DNA of 64,000 nt from Ecdyonurus torrentis (Eukaryota > Arthropoda > Insecta > Ephemeroptera > Heptageniidae), in the NCBI GenBank assembly GCA_949318235.1, contig OX439133.1, forward strand, positions 14,338,650 to 14,402,649. The letters run 5' to 3'. The number at the start of each line of letters is the position of its first letter. The stretch's first letter is position 1. Below, one piece after another: positions 12,537 through 22,661 of the stretch. The position numbers and the translations under genes are program-made. The notes under the pieces are model-generated. The model searched no databases and was not told the DNA's origin. It saw only the letters and a program-made list of their open reading frames with translations.

Positions 12537-15213
12537 TTTGCTTCTTCTGATAAAAAACGAGATAGGCCTTTTTTTCGCAATTAGATCGATATGTAGTTAT
12601 ATCACTAAGGCTTAATTTGAAATTATTGGAGGAAGCAAGTGAAGTATGTCAGGATAGGAAGTTGTGGAGGTCTATCACTTGGTCAGGATAAAACATCTGT
12701 GTTGTTGGCTTACCCCGAAAGGGATTATAGCGTCATGATATGTATGTATGTATGTAATAATTAAATATGATATAACAATCATTTTGGTTTGAGTTGGTTG
12801 GTTTAAGAAATTCCAAATGATTCTCAGCGTTATATGAAGAAGACACCATAAAGTTTAAAATCACATCAAATTTATTTGGGTACATACTGAGGGCTACGTG
12901 AAGTTTTGGTTCAGAACTTCTACAAAACTTGACAGCATGTGTATTCTCCTTGCTAATTAATATTGAACCATCTGCAATTTTTGCCACATCTACCATTGAA
13001 ACATCTTAATATATGCCTATAGTATACTCAGGTATACCAATAGTAGGTGCGGCAAATAATGTAGATGTTTCAATAAGAAGAATCGTGGAGAAAACATGTT
13101 TCAATAGTGAGCATGCAAATTTTGCAGAAGTATCAAAATGTCATGTAGCTACATGACACTTAAACTCTCATTTAACAATATGATAATACTTACTCTTGTG
13201 CTGCCATTCTGCTCTTAGGGATGGCATTACTGATCTTCAGTGGTTTATTTCCAAGTCCCTTATATCCGTTCATGTCAATCAAACATGAACGCTGGTCCTC
13301 TTCATTGGCAAACCTGACAAAACCATAACCTTTGCTCACACCTGACGCATCCAAGATCACTGAAATCAACAAAGTCAATCAGAACCAATACAACAGTGCA
13401 GGAGTGACTGATAATTCAGCAATCTATCGTGAGATTTACTGCTGTGTGAAAACTGAGTGCAGGGTAGTATCTCAGATTCACCCTAATGTAGGTCATAAAT
13501 TATGCCCAAAATCTCTACTGCCGCTAGAACAAGTGCACGTATTCCTTATTGTTAGGCTAGAGAACCTTTACAGAGAAGCGACAACCTCATGTTTTAGGTA
13601 GACCTGCTATATATTTGTTTTGAAAGGCCAGCTAATCATTTATAAAGTTAATATTTTACTTATATTTACTCATTTATAAATAAAAGGTTAATTTTATTTA
13701 TTATTTCCACCTCGTAGGTTAAATTTTTTTTTTTTTTTAGTTGGTATAAGGTAAAAATTTCTTTCGCAGTTAAATGCCCAGTTAACTTCAATTTTTGTTA
13801 ATCTATAACTATAACGTTACTGGTACCGGTACTTGTTGCAATGTTGTTAATCTATATTATAGAAATAACCAGTTAACTTTATAGGTAATTTACTTAACGT
13901 TAACAACTTTACGTTAACAACTACAAGACTGATTAATAGTTATGTACCATTAACAGAGATAAGTCTTAACAATAAAACCCAAAGCTCGATATTCAAGATC
14001 TGGTCCTTACCCTTGGCAGTACGGATAGAATGATATCTAGAAGCAAACAGACGATATAGTTGATAATCGTCCACCTCTGGACTTAGATCTCCAATCCACA
14101 GTGAGAACTCCTGCTCATTTTGTAGCTTTCCTGTTGTACTTGCATGGTTTAACTTGAACCTCACAGGCTAAAACATAACATTAAACTTTAAATAATTTAT
14201 ACTAATAATTTCAAAGAAAACACAATCACAATTAATGGAACTTGAGGAAACATTAACTTTCAGGCAATTTTGATGCCATCCTGCTCAATCCTATCGGTAC
14301 CCAATTTTGGTTCTGGTTCAGGAGATGATAATTTTAAATTTGATGGTAATTACAAATCTTCCACTAATTAAGCCAGGTTTATGTTCAGGGAAATGTGTTC
14401 AGTCAGAGAAAGGGGAGAAACACATAAAAGTGCATCTAGTATCCTTCATTTAAAGTGGTTTGACATTAGGGCTGAATTTTTATAAAAAATATTAGAAATA
14501 TTAGGTATGTTGTCAACGATTGGCAGACGCTCGTCACTGGTAGTAAACAAATCCTGACATATCCTGGAGGTGTCTTGGAGCTATCGGGTTCTATCCTTTT
14601 CAGCATTTCAGGATAGTTTTTTTTTTTTCCAGCAAAGGTTGGATATAAATAAGGGAGACTAGACATACTTTTGACTTGTTTAAAGCTAAGGGCATTTTTT
14701 CAATTTCTCATCACCTAGCCCCTAATAAAAGTTTAGAAGTCTTTAGCAATCAACCTAGATTTGGTGCCCTTAAGATCTCTGCCATCTCATTAAATAACAT
14801 TAATCTAAACTGCCAATAGGATGTATAAAAATGTTTATGAGATATACTTACGGGATTTGATCCTGGAATAATTTTTCCATTCAGTTTATGCATAGCATCC
14901 AAAGCCATCTCATCAGTAGGAAAATGAACAAAACAATAACCAGCAGGTTCACCAGTAAATTTATTTCTCATTACTTTTACACTTTGTGGAGCTTCACCCA
15001 ATTTTTCAAATGCATTACGAATGAATGTCTCTGTCATGTAACCTTCAAGCTAGAACAGAAAATAGTGTTAAAATTAATAAAAAACATGAAAATAAATAAT
15101 CAAAAATTTGGGCCAGTTTTGGTAGCCGGTAAAATGCACAAAGAAAATCACAATTATTATATCTTTTTACTTACCCCACCCATCCATAGCTGACACAACC
15201 ACGGTCCAGACAT
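10242..15213 (-). CDS. TRNAU1AP: tRNA selenocysteine 1-associated protein 1 (SECp43), 7 coding exons, 317 aa
   Basis: Two-RRM protein that associates with Sec-tRNA and the selenoprotein synthesis machinery. Joined exons: 15213-15175, 15049-14852, 14167-14011, 13359-13194, 12196-12087, 11298-11131, 10357-10242; all phases agree and all introns are GT-AG. RRM1 has RNP2 LWMGGL (residues 9-14) and RNP1 AGYCFVHF (49-56). RRM2 has RNP2 LWIGDL (102-107) and RNP1 KGYGFVRF (141-148). A Tyr/Gln-rich tail with a 7-Gln run and an Ala-rich tract follows, then a C-terminal block (QWNNEM...LWDAIMDSKWLPVE) matching the conserved end of human SECp43 (ELYDALMDCHWQPLD). Human is 287 aa, so the length fits. The start is the first ATG, directly before RRM1. 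The gene diverges from SEH1L across 326 bp. The introns carry several MITEs. Confidence 0.95.
10550..11106. mobile_element. MITE family C, interrupted by family B copy
   Basis: Left end TAGAGAACTTTAACAGAGAA (split by the B element at its TTAA) matches the complement of the right end GTCACTTCTCTGTTACAGTT, flanked by TA. Inside is a further inverted pair with CTCTGATTGGTG repeats. Fragments of the same family occur at about 13557-13610, and a larger interrupted copy at 61811-62351. Confidence 0.65.
10564..10873. mobile_element. MITE family B, copy 1, TTAA target site
   Basis: Ends AGGCATAGAACACCTTGAAC and complement AGGCGTAGAACACCTTGAAC, flanked by TTAA at 10560-10563 and 10874-10877. A second internal inverted pair surrounds ATGCC(A/G)CTGGC. 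It is inserted in the left end of MITE family C (10550-11106). Other copies: 53024-53172, part of 31225-31450, and a fragment at 46255-46270. Confidence 0.78.
11131..11298 (-). CDS. TRNAU1AP: TRNAU1AP coding exon 6 (Ala tract)
   Basis: 168 nt, phase 1 to 1. Codes GYYDQYATTAEYNQSNYDQQ, an Ala-rich run broken by one Val, and a Pro/Glu linker. Confidence 0.92.
11515..11837. mobile_element. Inverted pair of Penelope-like element ends, non-autonomous
   Basis: Two arms of about 130 bp in opposite orientation: left begins AAAGAAAAGGATAGGAGAAA, right ends with its complement CTATCCTTTTCTTT. The same terminal motif (AAAGAAAAGGATAGAAAAACC, then GGCCTTACCA) bounds the Penelope-like element at 27.1-29.0 kb. 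No protein is coded. The arms contain GAAACGUC-type hammerhead remnants on the minus strand of the left arm. Confidence 0.5.
12087..12196 (-). CDS. TRNAU1AP: TRNAU1AP coding exon 5 (Tyr/Gln-rich)
   Basis: 110 nt, phase 2 to 1, translating to a Tyr/Gln-rich stretch (SYYEQYWQNYTTWQ then seven Gln in total). It corresponds to the YSYNQYYQQYQNYYAQW region of human. Found by splicing logic, since it is too short to stand out as an ORF. Confidence 0.9.
12255..12605. mobile_element. MITE family E, copy 1, with (GA)n inside
   Basis: Inverted repeat built of subterminal units of the type AGCAAAATGTGTATCTCG and TTTTTTGTCACG, ending near ATCAATGTTGTTG on the left and its complement near ATCGATAT on the right. 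A (GA)n array (12483-12533) and an AATAAATAAATA run interrupt it. Other copies: 22340-22625, 36915-37122, 41610-41905. Confidence 0.6.
12483..12533. repeat. (GA)n microsatellite
   Basis: About 51-bp GA run within the family E copy in TRNAU1AP intron 5-4. Confidence 0.97.
12628..12756 (+). mobile_element. Fragment of a retroposon with tandem tail
   Basis: The block GGCTTACCCCGAAAGGGATT, then ATAGCGTCATGATATG followed by a short (TATG)n tail, recurs in diverged form at about 21815-21885 (GGCCTACACCGAAAGG, then GGCGTCATGATACTTACC with a (CTTA)n-like tail). A shared 3' end plus tandem tail suggests a SINE or truncated LINE; no internal promoter boxes were recognised. Confidence 0.4.
13194..13359 (-). 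CDS. TRNAU1AP: TRNAU1AP coding exon 4 (RRM2)
   Basis: 166 nt, phase 1 to 2. Codes VILDASGVSKGYGFVRF and the rest of RRM2, close to human VVLDQTGVSKGYGFVKF. Confidence 0.95.
14011..14167 (-). CDS. TRNAU1AP: TRNAU1AP coding exon 3
   Basis: 157 nt, phase 0 to 1, residues 80-131. Contains the inter-RRM segment RFKLNHA (human RFKLNYA) and RNP2 of RRM2 (LWIGDL). Confidence 0.95.
14852..15049 (-). CDS. TRNAU1AP: TRNAU1AP coding exon 2 (RRM1)
   Basis: 198 nt, phase 0 to 0, residues 14-79, acceptor CTAG and donor GTAAGT. Carries RNP1 AGYCFVHF and ends at NGKIIPGSNP, equivalent to NGKPLPGATP in human. Confidence 0.95.
15175..15213 (-). CDS. TRNAU1AP: TRNAU1AP coding exon 1
   Basis: 39 nt coding MSGPWLCQLWMGG, ending in phase 0 before donor GTAAGT. 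It contains most of RNP2 of RRM1. Too short to appear as an open frame by itself. Confidence 0.92.
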
Positions 15214-15539
15214 TTTAGCTATATATTTAATTTGCAATTTTAACTAAATATTTCTTAATTTGCTTAAAAATTCAAGAAATCTATAGCACAATGTTATTAT
15301 TTACGATTTTGCTACGCCATCGACTGAATAACGATAGTGTTTTGTTTTAAAACTTTAAAATTCACATGTCAAGCGTAAAAAAGCTGCGCAAAAATCACAA
15401 ATCAATATAACAAAATCTTCTGCGCATATAACTTTGCATATGCATTTAATTTTCAGAGAGTTATTTGTTTACCGCTTGAAAAATCGTGAAAAGTAATCAA
15501 CATTTCATTTTATTGATGCTAAATTATTAATTTGTCAAG
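15214..15539. promoter_or_regulatory. Putative bidirectional promoter TRNAU1AP/SEH1L
   Basis: 326 bp lie between the divergent start codons of TRNAU1AP (15213, minus) and SEH1L (15540, plus). No TATA box is obvious for either gene. A CGCCATCG near 15316 resembles a YY1 core on the minus strand. Both 5' leaders and the shared promoter must fit in this space unless there are upstream non-coding exons. Confidence 0.6.
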
Positions 15540-15650
15540 ATGTTTGAAGCATTATCAATAGATACACAACATAAAGATCTTATTCATGATGTCGCCTTTG
15601 ATTATTACGGTAACAGAATGGCTACATGTTCAAGCGATCAATTTGTAAAG
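15540..15650 (+). CDS. SEH1L: SEH1L coding exon 1
   Basis: 111 nt, 37 codons, phase 0, M1-K37 ([18 protein letters not shown]...). The ATG matches the start of human SEH1L ([18 protein letters not shown]). Confidence 0.95.
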
Positions 15651-18600
15651 GTAAAAACCATACCCTCGAACCGTCAACCATGTTCAACGAGGTCCTGAAT
15701 TTAATCTGTTTTTTATTATTTAGGTATGGGATCTGGATGAAACTGGATCTTGGCAATGTTCTTCAGCTTGGAAAGCACACTCAGGATCAGTTTGGAAGAT
15801 CACTTGGGCTCACCCTGAATTTGGACAAGTTTTAGCAACATGTTCGTTCGATCGTACAGCAGCGGTTTGGGAAGAAATCAGTAAGTATTTTGGTACTGTA
15901 CATACCCCATTACTCACATCCCCATATTTTCCTCGTTAAAAACATTTAAATGGGTAATTCTTTGTTTATGATTAACAATAACAATGTAGGAATGATGCTT
16001 TTAGAACTAAAAACAGTCCTAAATTTTGTAACATGCGTGGTACCGGCTACATTTATAGGCTCCAGTTTGAACTTTGAACTCACAAAAACCATTTTTTGCA
16101 TACGCTTTTTTTATATATACTTAATAGGTTTACTTGTATGTACTTGAAACGAGCTTTTTCTAGGATTTTCAAAAAAATACCTGTTTGTCAAAGAACTTAT
16201 GCTAAAATGAACCACTTGACATACAGTATTTGAACATATGACTATCAAATCAACGAATGAGATTGATTTCATGATTTTTGTCCCGTTACAAAACATTTAA
16301 GTAAGCTTTTGCATAGAAATTATACAGATACATAGTGTAATACTGTCATAATACTTCATGACGTCTGAACTGAACTTCGAAACAGGAAAAGAATAGTGAC
16401 CCCTAGTGATAGTTATAGAACAGAATAATAAAGCTATTATGGTATTGTACTACCATAGTTATCGGCAGGCTGCAGTTATCAGCTGACCGGGATTTTTTAA
16501 AAATACAATCTGCAAGCCCCCCCCCCCCCTCCCTCCCCCATCCAATAATAATAAACTGTGACAAACCCCCTTTTGAATCTGCCAATAACTAGTACAATTA
16601 TGTACAGTACCATACTTTGTTATAAAAACGTTACTAAACCGAGGTTTTACGTACAGTAGGTGAAGGAGCTCCTGGAGAACACACCTCCTCACATTGGGTA
16701 CGACGTACAAACATGGTGGACTCTCGTACTTCAGTAACTGACGTCAAGTTTGCTCCACGACAACTTGGACTACAGTTAGCCACAAGCTCTGCCGATGGAG
16801 TATTGAGAGTGTATGAAGCACCCGATGTCATGAATCTTAGCCAATGGACAGTACAACATGAAATACAGGGTCGTTTTCCTATCTCTTGTCTTACCTGGAA
16901 TTGTTCCTTTAATAGGTAAGTTAATTCACTTCTACCAGTTAAGAATTATACCTCTAATTAAAGGGATAGACCAGAAGAAAACATAACATCTCTATAGCAT
17001 TAAAATGTTTCAAGTGAAATTATCACGAACGCTGCAAAAGTTCCATCTGATGCTGTAAACCTTGTGTAGATAGAACATTTAATGCGCTAATGATAATTTC
17101 ACTTGATAAATTTTGACTTGATAGAGCTGATAAGGATTTACATCACAAACCACTTGATGGGACTTACATAAATAGCATTAGTTTGTCTCAAATCAAAACT
17201 GTAGTGCTGTAGCAGTGATCAGAAAATTTTGACTTCCACACAACATTTTTATATTAATTTTTGCCTGTTTCTGGCATCAGAAACAGGAAACAGGCATACC
17301 CAAATATATCTAAGACCTAAGGTATACCCAGGTATACCCAAATAGCATACTTTACAGTATTTTTATGGTTTCTTGTGGGGCTTGTGGGGCTCTGTTAAAA
17401 ATAGACATCAGTTTTGGAGATCTTTTTTTGTGTTTAGTCTTTAAAAAGCCAATGTTTTTTCATGTGGTCTATGGCTTTATAAATCACCCCTGAACAAATG
17501 GTATTTGGCCAAAAATTATGTTTTTATTTCTTGGTCCTTCCATATCTATGAGTATGAGTTAGATTAGATGGTAAAGTATTATTTTACCGGCACTCCAGCT
17601 ACAGTTTTGTAGCTTAAAAAAAAAAAAAAAAAAAAAAAGGTGTAAATATGCAGTAACAAAATAAATAATTAATGTATACAAATTTGCTTTTCAACTTCAG
17701 GTCTCACCTTCCACTCCTTGCTGTAGGCAGTGATGAAGCCTCGTCCTCACCACAAATCACACTCCCAGGTAGTGTGACCTCACCAGGGTCATCAGTGGGG
17801 GCAAAGGTCACAGTGTATGAATACAGTGAGAACTCACGTCGCTGGACGAGAGCAGAGTCCCTCAGTATGATATCAGACCCAGTACATGATATTGCCTTTG
17901 CTGCAAATCTGGGTAGAAATTATCATCTGTTAGCCATCGCAAGCAAAGATGTCAAACTTGTCACCTTACGACCATCAGAGTAAGTATGAATATTGATTTT
18001 GAAGTAGAGTTTACATTGAATATAATATGTGTTTATTTGTATCAAAAAGCGCTTCTTACATTTACAATAAAGGTGAGTTTCTTATCAGTATCCGGTATGA
18101 TATCAACTTTGTTGAAATTGTAAGAAGTGGTTTTTGAAACTAATAGACTCATATGATTCTGCGTAGACATATTTTCAGTATTGAAACAATAAAACTACAT
18201 TAATTTTATTAGAATTTTATGTCCATTGTAAAAGCTACTGTACTTTATACTGAAAACTTGTACTTTTATGTAATTACTACATACGGTACTGTACACAGAA
18301 AATGGCAATTCATTCAATTCAACAAATTTCAATTAAAAAAAATATATACTTATAATAAAAAAGATAGTGGAAACTACAGGTTAGACTTGGCATAAGGGTT
18401 CCGGCTCTGGCTTTTGCCTTTGCATGCTTTTAGCTTGCTCTTTAGAAAGAAATAAACAACAAAAACGAAAAGGCATTTTAAAATTTTGTGCACATAGTTT
18501 TTATTGTAAAAACAAAAAGTGCTGCTATCTTTACATCTTCTCTGTTTTAATTTAATTTTTTAACGCTATCGCAACTTTTTTTTACCAGCATTTGTTATAC

Positions 18601-21600
18601 ATTGGAGTTGAAGAAAAAATATATTTACACAACTCTTTACAGGAAAGAGCATTAAAGTAGTCTTAAAAATGAAGAAAAAAGGTATAATTTCTTTAGCAGC
18701 TCAATATAGCCTACTATAGGATAATTGAAAGAAAGAAATGTTGAAGTTTTAAACTAAAGTTCCTTTAGAGCCATTGACTTATTAGGACTATATTTGAAAT
18801 TCAATAATTTTGACGTGTTTGTATGTATGTTATATTTTCCAGAGAGATGAATGCGATTGGTCTGACCAAGTTCATAGTTGAGATGATTGCTGTGTTTGAA
18901 GATCACTACAGCACAGTGTGGCGTGTCTCTTGGAATATCACAGGCACGGTACTGGCTTCATCAGGGGACGATAACTGTGTTAGACTTTGGAAAGGTAAGT
19001 CACATGTTATGTTACCTGAGTTAAAAATAGAGGGGATTTTTTTATTGTTATTATTATGAGTTCGTATAAATATATGAAAAAACTATCGCGGTTAATGCTA
19101 CTAATCAATAGGATAGAAATAGTACGAGAGAAACTAGAGCACTTTGTATTGAAAAGTAATGCAGAGCGAAATTCTCTAATTTTGATAGAATAATGGGAAT
19201 GGGATTCAAATTAATTCACTAGTATTGTAACTAGGACGTTTTTTAATGAAAGAAATTAAAAGGATGGGTTATTCTGTGCGAAAACTAGCCATACATACCA
19301 AATATCGTCACGTAAACTATCTCTCAATCTGGCTGGACGCGTTTCGACCTATCCGTTCCGAATATTGTATATTAATAAAATTAATATACAATAAAACATC
19401 GCGGGTCTCAGGTTCTCTTCAGCAGCCCATGGTAGTACAATATGCTCACCTATACCGAGCATCACCGCTTGGTACGTGTGGTTCATATCGCACGCCATGT
19501 GAAAATGAGATTTAGTCAGAGCGCTTGCTGAGCAGTGTCCGCCGCACCCCCCTCCCCACATTCCCCAATGCAGAGAAGGAAGCAGCCGCGACCACTACCC
19601 CGCAAGACGACACCTGTTTCGTGATACATACTTGTATGTTTGGCGAGTCTTTGCACAGAGAGGAGAGGAAAAAGTAAAAGATGATAGAGGTTAGAGATAG
19701 AAATAAAATGCAACCAAATGTTGCATTTTTTGTATGCACTTACGTAGCTTTCGCTCTGGCATATAACTCGAATAGAATGTGAAAAATATTATTTACAAAG
19801 GAAAAAAATCGACATTGCGATAAATATAAATATATGAAAAAACCATCGCGGTTAATGCTACTAATCAATAGGATAGAAATAGTACGAGAGAAACTAGAGC
19901 ACTTTGTATTGAAAAGTAATGCAGAGCGAAATTCTCTAATTTTGATAGAATAATGGGAATGGGATTCAAATTAATTCACTAGTATTGTAACTAGGACGTT
20001 TTTTAATGAAAGAAATTAAAAGGATGGGTTATTCTGTGCGAAAACTAGCCATACATACCAAATATCGTCACGTAAACTATCTCTCAATCTGGCTGGACGC
20101 GTTTCGACCTATCCGTTCCGAATATTGTATATTAATAAAATTAATATACAATAAAACATCGCGGGTCTCAGGTTCTCTTCAGCAGCCCATGGTAGTACAA
20201 TATGCTCACCTATACCGAGCATCACCGCTTGGTACGTGTGGTTCATATCGCACGCCATGTGAAAATGAGATTTAGTCAGAGCGCTTGCTGAGCAGTGTCC
20301 GCCGCACCCCCCTCCCCACATTCCCCAATGCAGAGAAGGAAGCAGCCGCGAAAAAATGCAACATTTGGTTGCATTTTATTTCTATCTCTAACCTCTATCA
20401 TCTTTTACTTTTTCCTCTCCTCTCTGTGCAAAGACTCGCCAAACATACAAGTATGTATCACGAAACAGGTGTCGTCTTGCGGGGTAGTGGTCGCGGCTGC
20501 TTCCTTCTCTGCATTGGGGAATGTGGGGAGGGGGGTGCGGCGGACACTGCTCAGCAAGCGCTCTGACTAAATCTCATTTTCACATGGCGTGCGATATGAA
20601 CCACACGTACCAAGCGGTGATGCTCGGTATAGGTGAGCATATTGTACTACCATGGGCTGCTGAAGAGAACCTGAGACCCGCGATGTTTTATTGTATATTA
20701 ATTTTATTAATATACAATATTCGGAACGGATAGGTCGAAACGCGTCCAGCCAGATTGAGAGATAGTTTACGTGACGATATTTGGTATGTATGGCTAGTTT
20801 TCGCACAGAATAACCCATCCTTTTAATTTCTTTCATTAAAAAACGTCCTAGTTACAATACTAGTGAATTAATTTGAATCCCATTCCCATTATTCTATCAA
20901 AATTAGAGAATTTCGCTCTGCATTACTTTTCAATACAAAGTGCTCTAGTTTCTCTCGTACTATTTCTATCCTATTGATTAGTAGCATTAACCGCGATGGT
21001 TTTTTCATATATTTATATTTATCGCAATGTCGATTTTTTTCCTTTGTAAATAATATTTTTCACATTCTATTCGAGTTATATGCCAGAGCGAAAGCTACGT
21101 AAGTGCATACAAAAAATGCAACATTTGGTTGCATTTTATTTCTATCTCTAACCTCTATCATCTTTTACTTTTTCCTCTCCTCTCTGTGCAAAGACTCGCC
21201 AAACATACAAGTATGTATCACGAAACAGGTGTCGTCTTGCGGGGTAGTGGTCGCGGCTGCTTCCTTCTCTGCATTGGGGAATGTGGGGAGGGGGGTGCGG
21301 CGGACACTGCTCAGCAAGCGCTCTGACTAAATCTCATTTTCACATGGCGTGCGATATGAACCACACGTACCAAGCGGTGATGCTCGGTATAGGTGAGCAT
21401 ATTGTACTACCATGGGCTGCTGAAGAGAACCTGAGACCCGCGATGTTTTATTGTATATTAATTTTATTAATATACAATATTCGGAACGGATAGGTCGAAA
21501 CGCGTCCAGCCAGATTGAGAGATAGTTTACGTGACGATATTTGGTATGTATGGCTAGTTTTCGCACAGAATAACCCATCCTTTTAATTTCTTTCATTAAA

Positions 21601-22621
21601 AAACGTCCTAGTTACAATACTAGTGAATTAATTTGAATCCCATTCCCATTATTCTATCAAAATTAGAGAATTTCGCTCTGCATTACTTTTCAATACAAAG
21701 TGCTCTAGTTTCTCTCGTACTATTTCTATCTTATTATGAGTTCGGTTATGATAACGGGTTGAGCCTGAGGTCTGGTAAGCCTCAGATCATACATTAAAGT
21801 CCATACTGAAAAGGTTTAATCCTGGCCTACACCGAAAGGTATTATGGCGTCATGATACTTACCTTACTTACCTTACCTTACCTTTTCTTTTTTCTTCTGT
21901 AACACCAACACTGGAATCCTACTTGATTCAAGGTGAAGGTGAGAATAATCCAGTACCAATTATCTATTAGAAACTGCAGGTGGCATATAGAGGGATAACA
22001 AACTAAGCATTTTGCGCTTGATGTTAGCTGAGCCAAGAACTGCAGATTTCTATTATTATTATTTAAAAAAAAAATTATGCAAGAGTATATCGATGCCTCC
22101 GCGTCAAAAGCGAGCACCTACACTTTCCAGATTTCCAACAAAAAGACTATCTACACTTTCTGCCGCCGAGCATCTGCAATGTTAAGTTTTGGCCGCTAGT
22201 CGAAGTACAGCACTGCTCGGACAGTGTAGATAGTCGTTTTGTAGGAGATCTGGAAAGTGTAGATGCTCTCTTTGGATGCGGAGGCATCAATATACTAAAG
22301 TATACTAGCTGCTCATATTCCTAGCAATATAAGGGCTAGTAGATATCAATATTGTTGTGAACAATATCTGTATGTCGTGTTTTTTTATTTATTTTTTGTT
22401 GTCACTCGAAACAAAATGTATTTATTTTGTTATTTGTCATGCATAGCAAAATGTGTATCTCGTTTTTTATCACGTGAAGCAAAATGTCTATCTCATTTTT
22501 GAACGCTATGTAAATGGCACTCGACTTACACATTTTGATAATATGACAAATAACAAGATATACATTTTGCTTACTGTGACAGAAAATGAGAAACACATAT
22601 TGTTCTCAACAACATCAATAT

Positions 22622-22661
<40 letters not shown>

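Larger units (their letters stand above)
19065..21730. mobile_element. Four-unit hammerhead-bearing retroelement (Penelope-like or retrozyme-like)
   Basis: A 760-bp unit is present four times: two in direct order (from 19065 and about 19825, the second cut at about 20350), then two in inverted orientation (20351-21110 and 21111-21730). Spacing of identical motifs is exactly 760 bp within each pair. A 47-nt extension (19065-19111) with GAAAAAACTATCGCGGTTA exists only on the left, beyond the inverted arms. The insertion is flanked by a 14-bp duplication. No coding frame resembles a protein. Each unit carries a hammerhead core. Direct plus inverted partial copies and a one-sided extension are known traits of Penelope-like elements; hammerheads in tandem non-coding units are known from retrozymes. 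The copies look nearly identical, which suggests a recent insertion. Confidence 0.8.

Noticed and set aside
12733..12996. Minus-strand frame MVDVAKIADGSILISKENTH... in a TRNAU1AP intron
   Set aside because: Not similar to any known family, no fitting splice phase with the neighbouring SECp43 exons, and it ends in AT-rich low-complexity sequence.
19246..21596. Repeated 70-93-residue open frames (for example [16 protein letters not shown]...) in the SEH1L intron
   Set aside because: They are the same 760-bp unit read several times, lie across the ribozyme and its complement, and resemble no protein.
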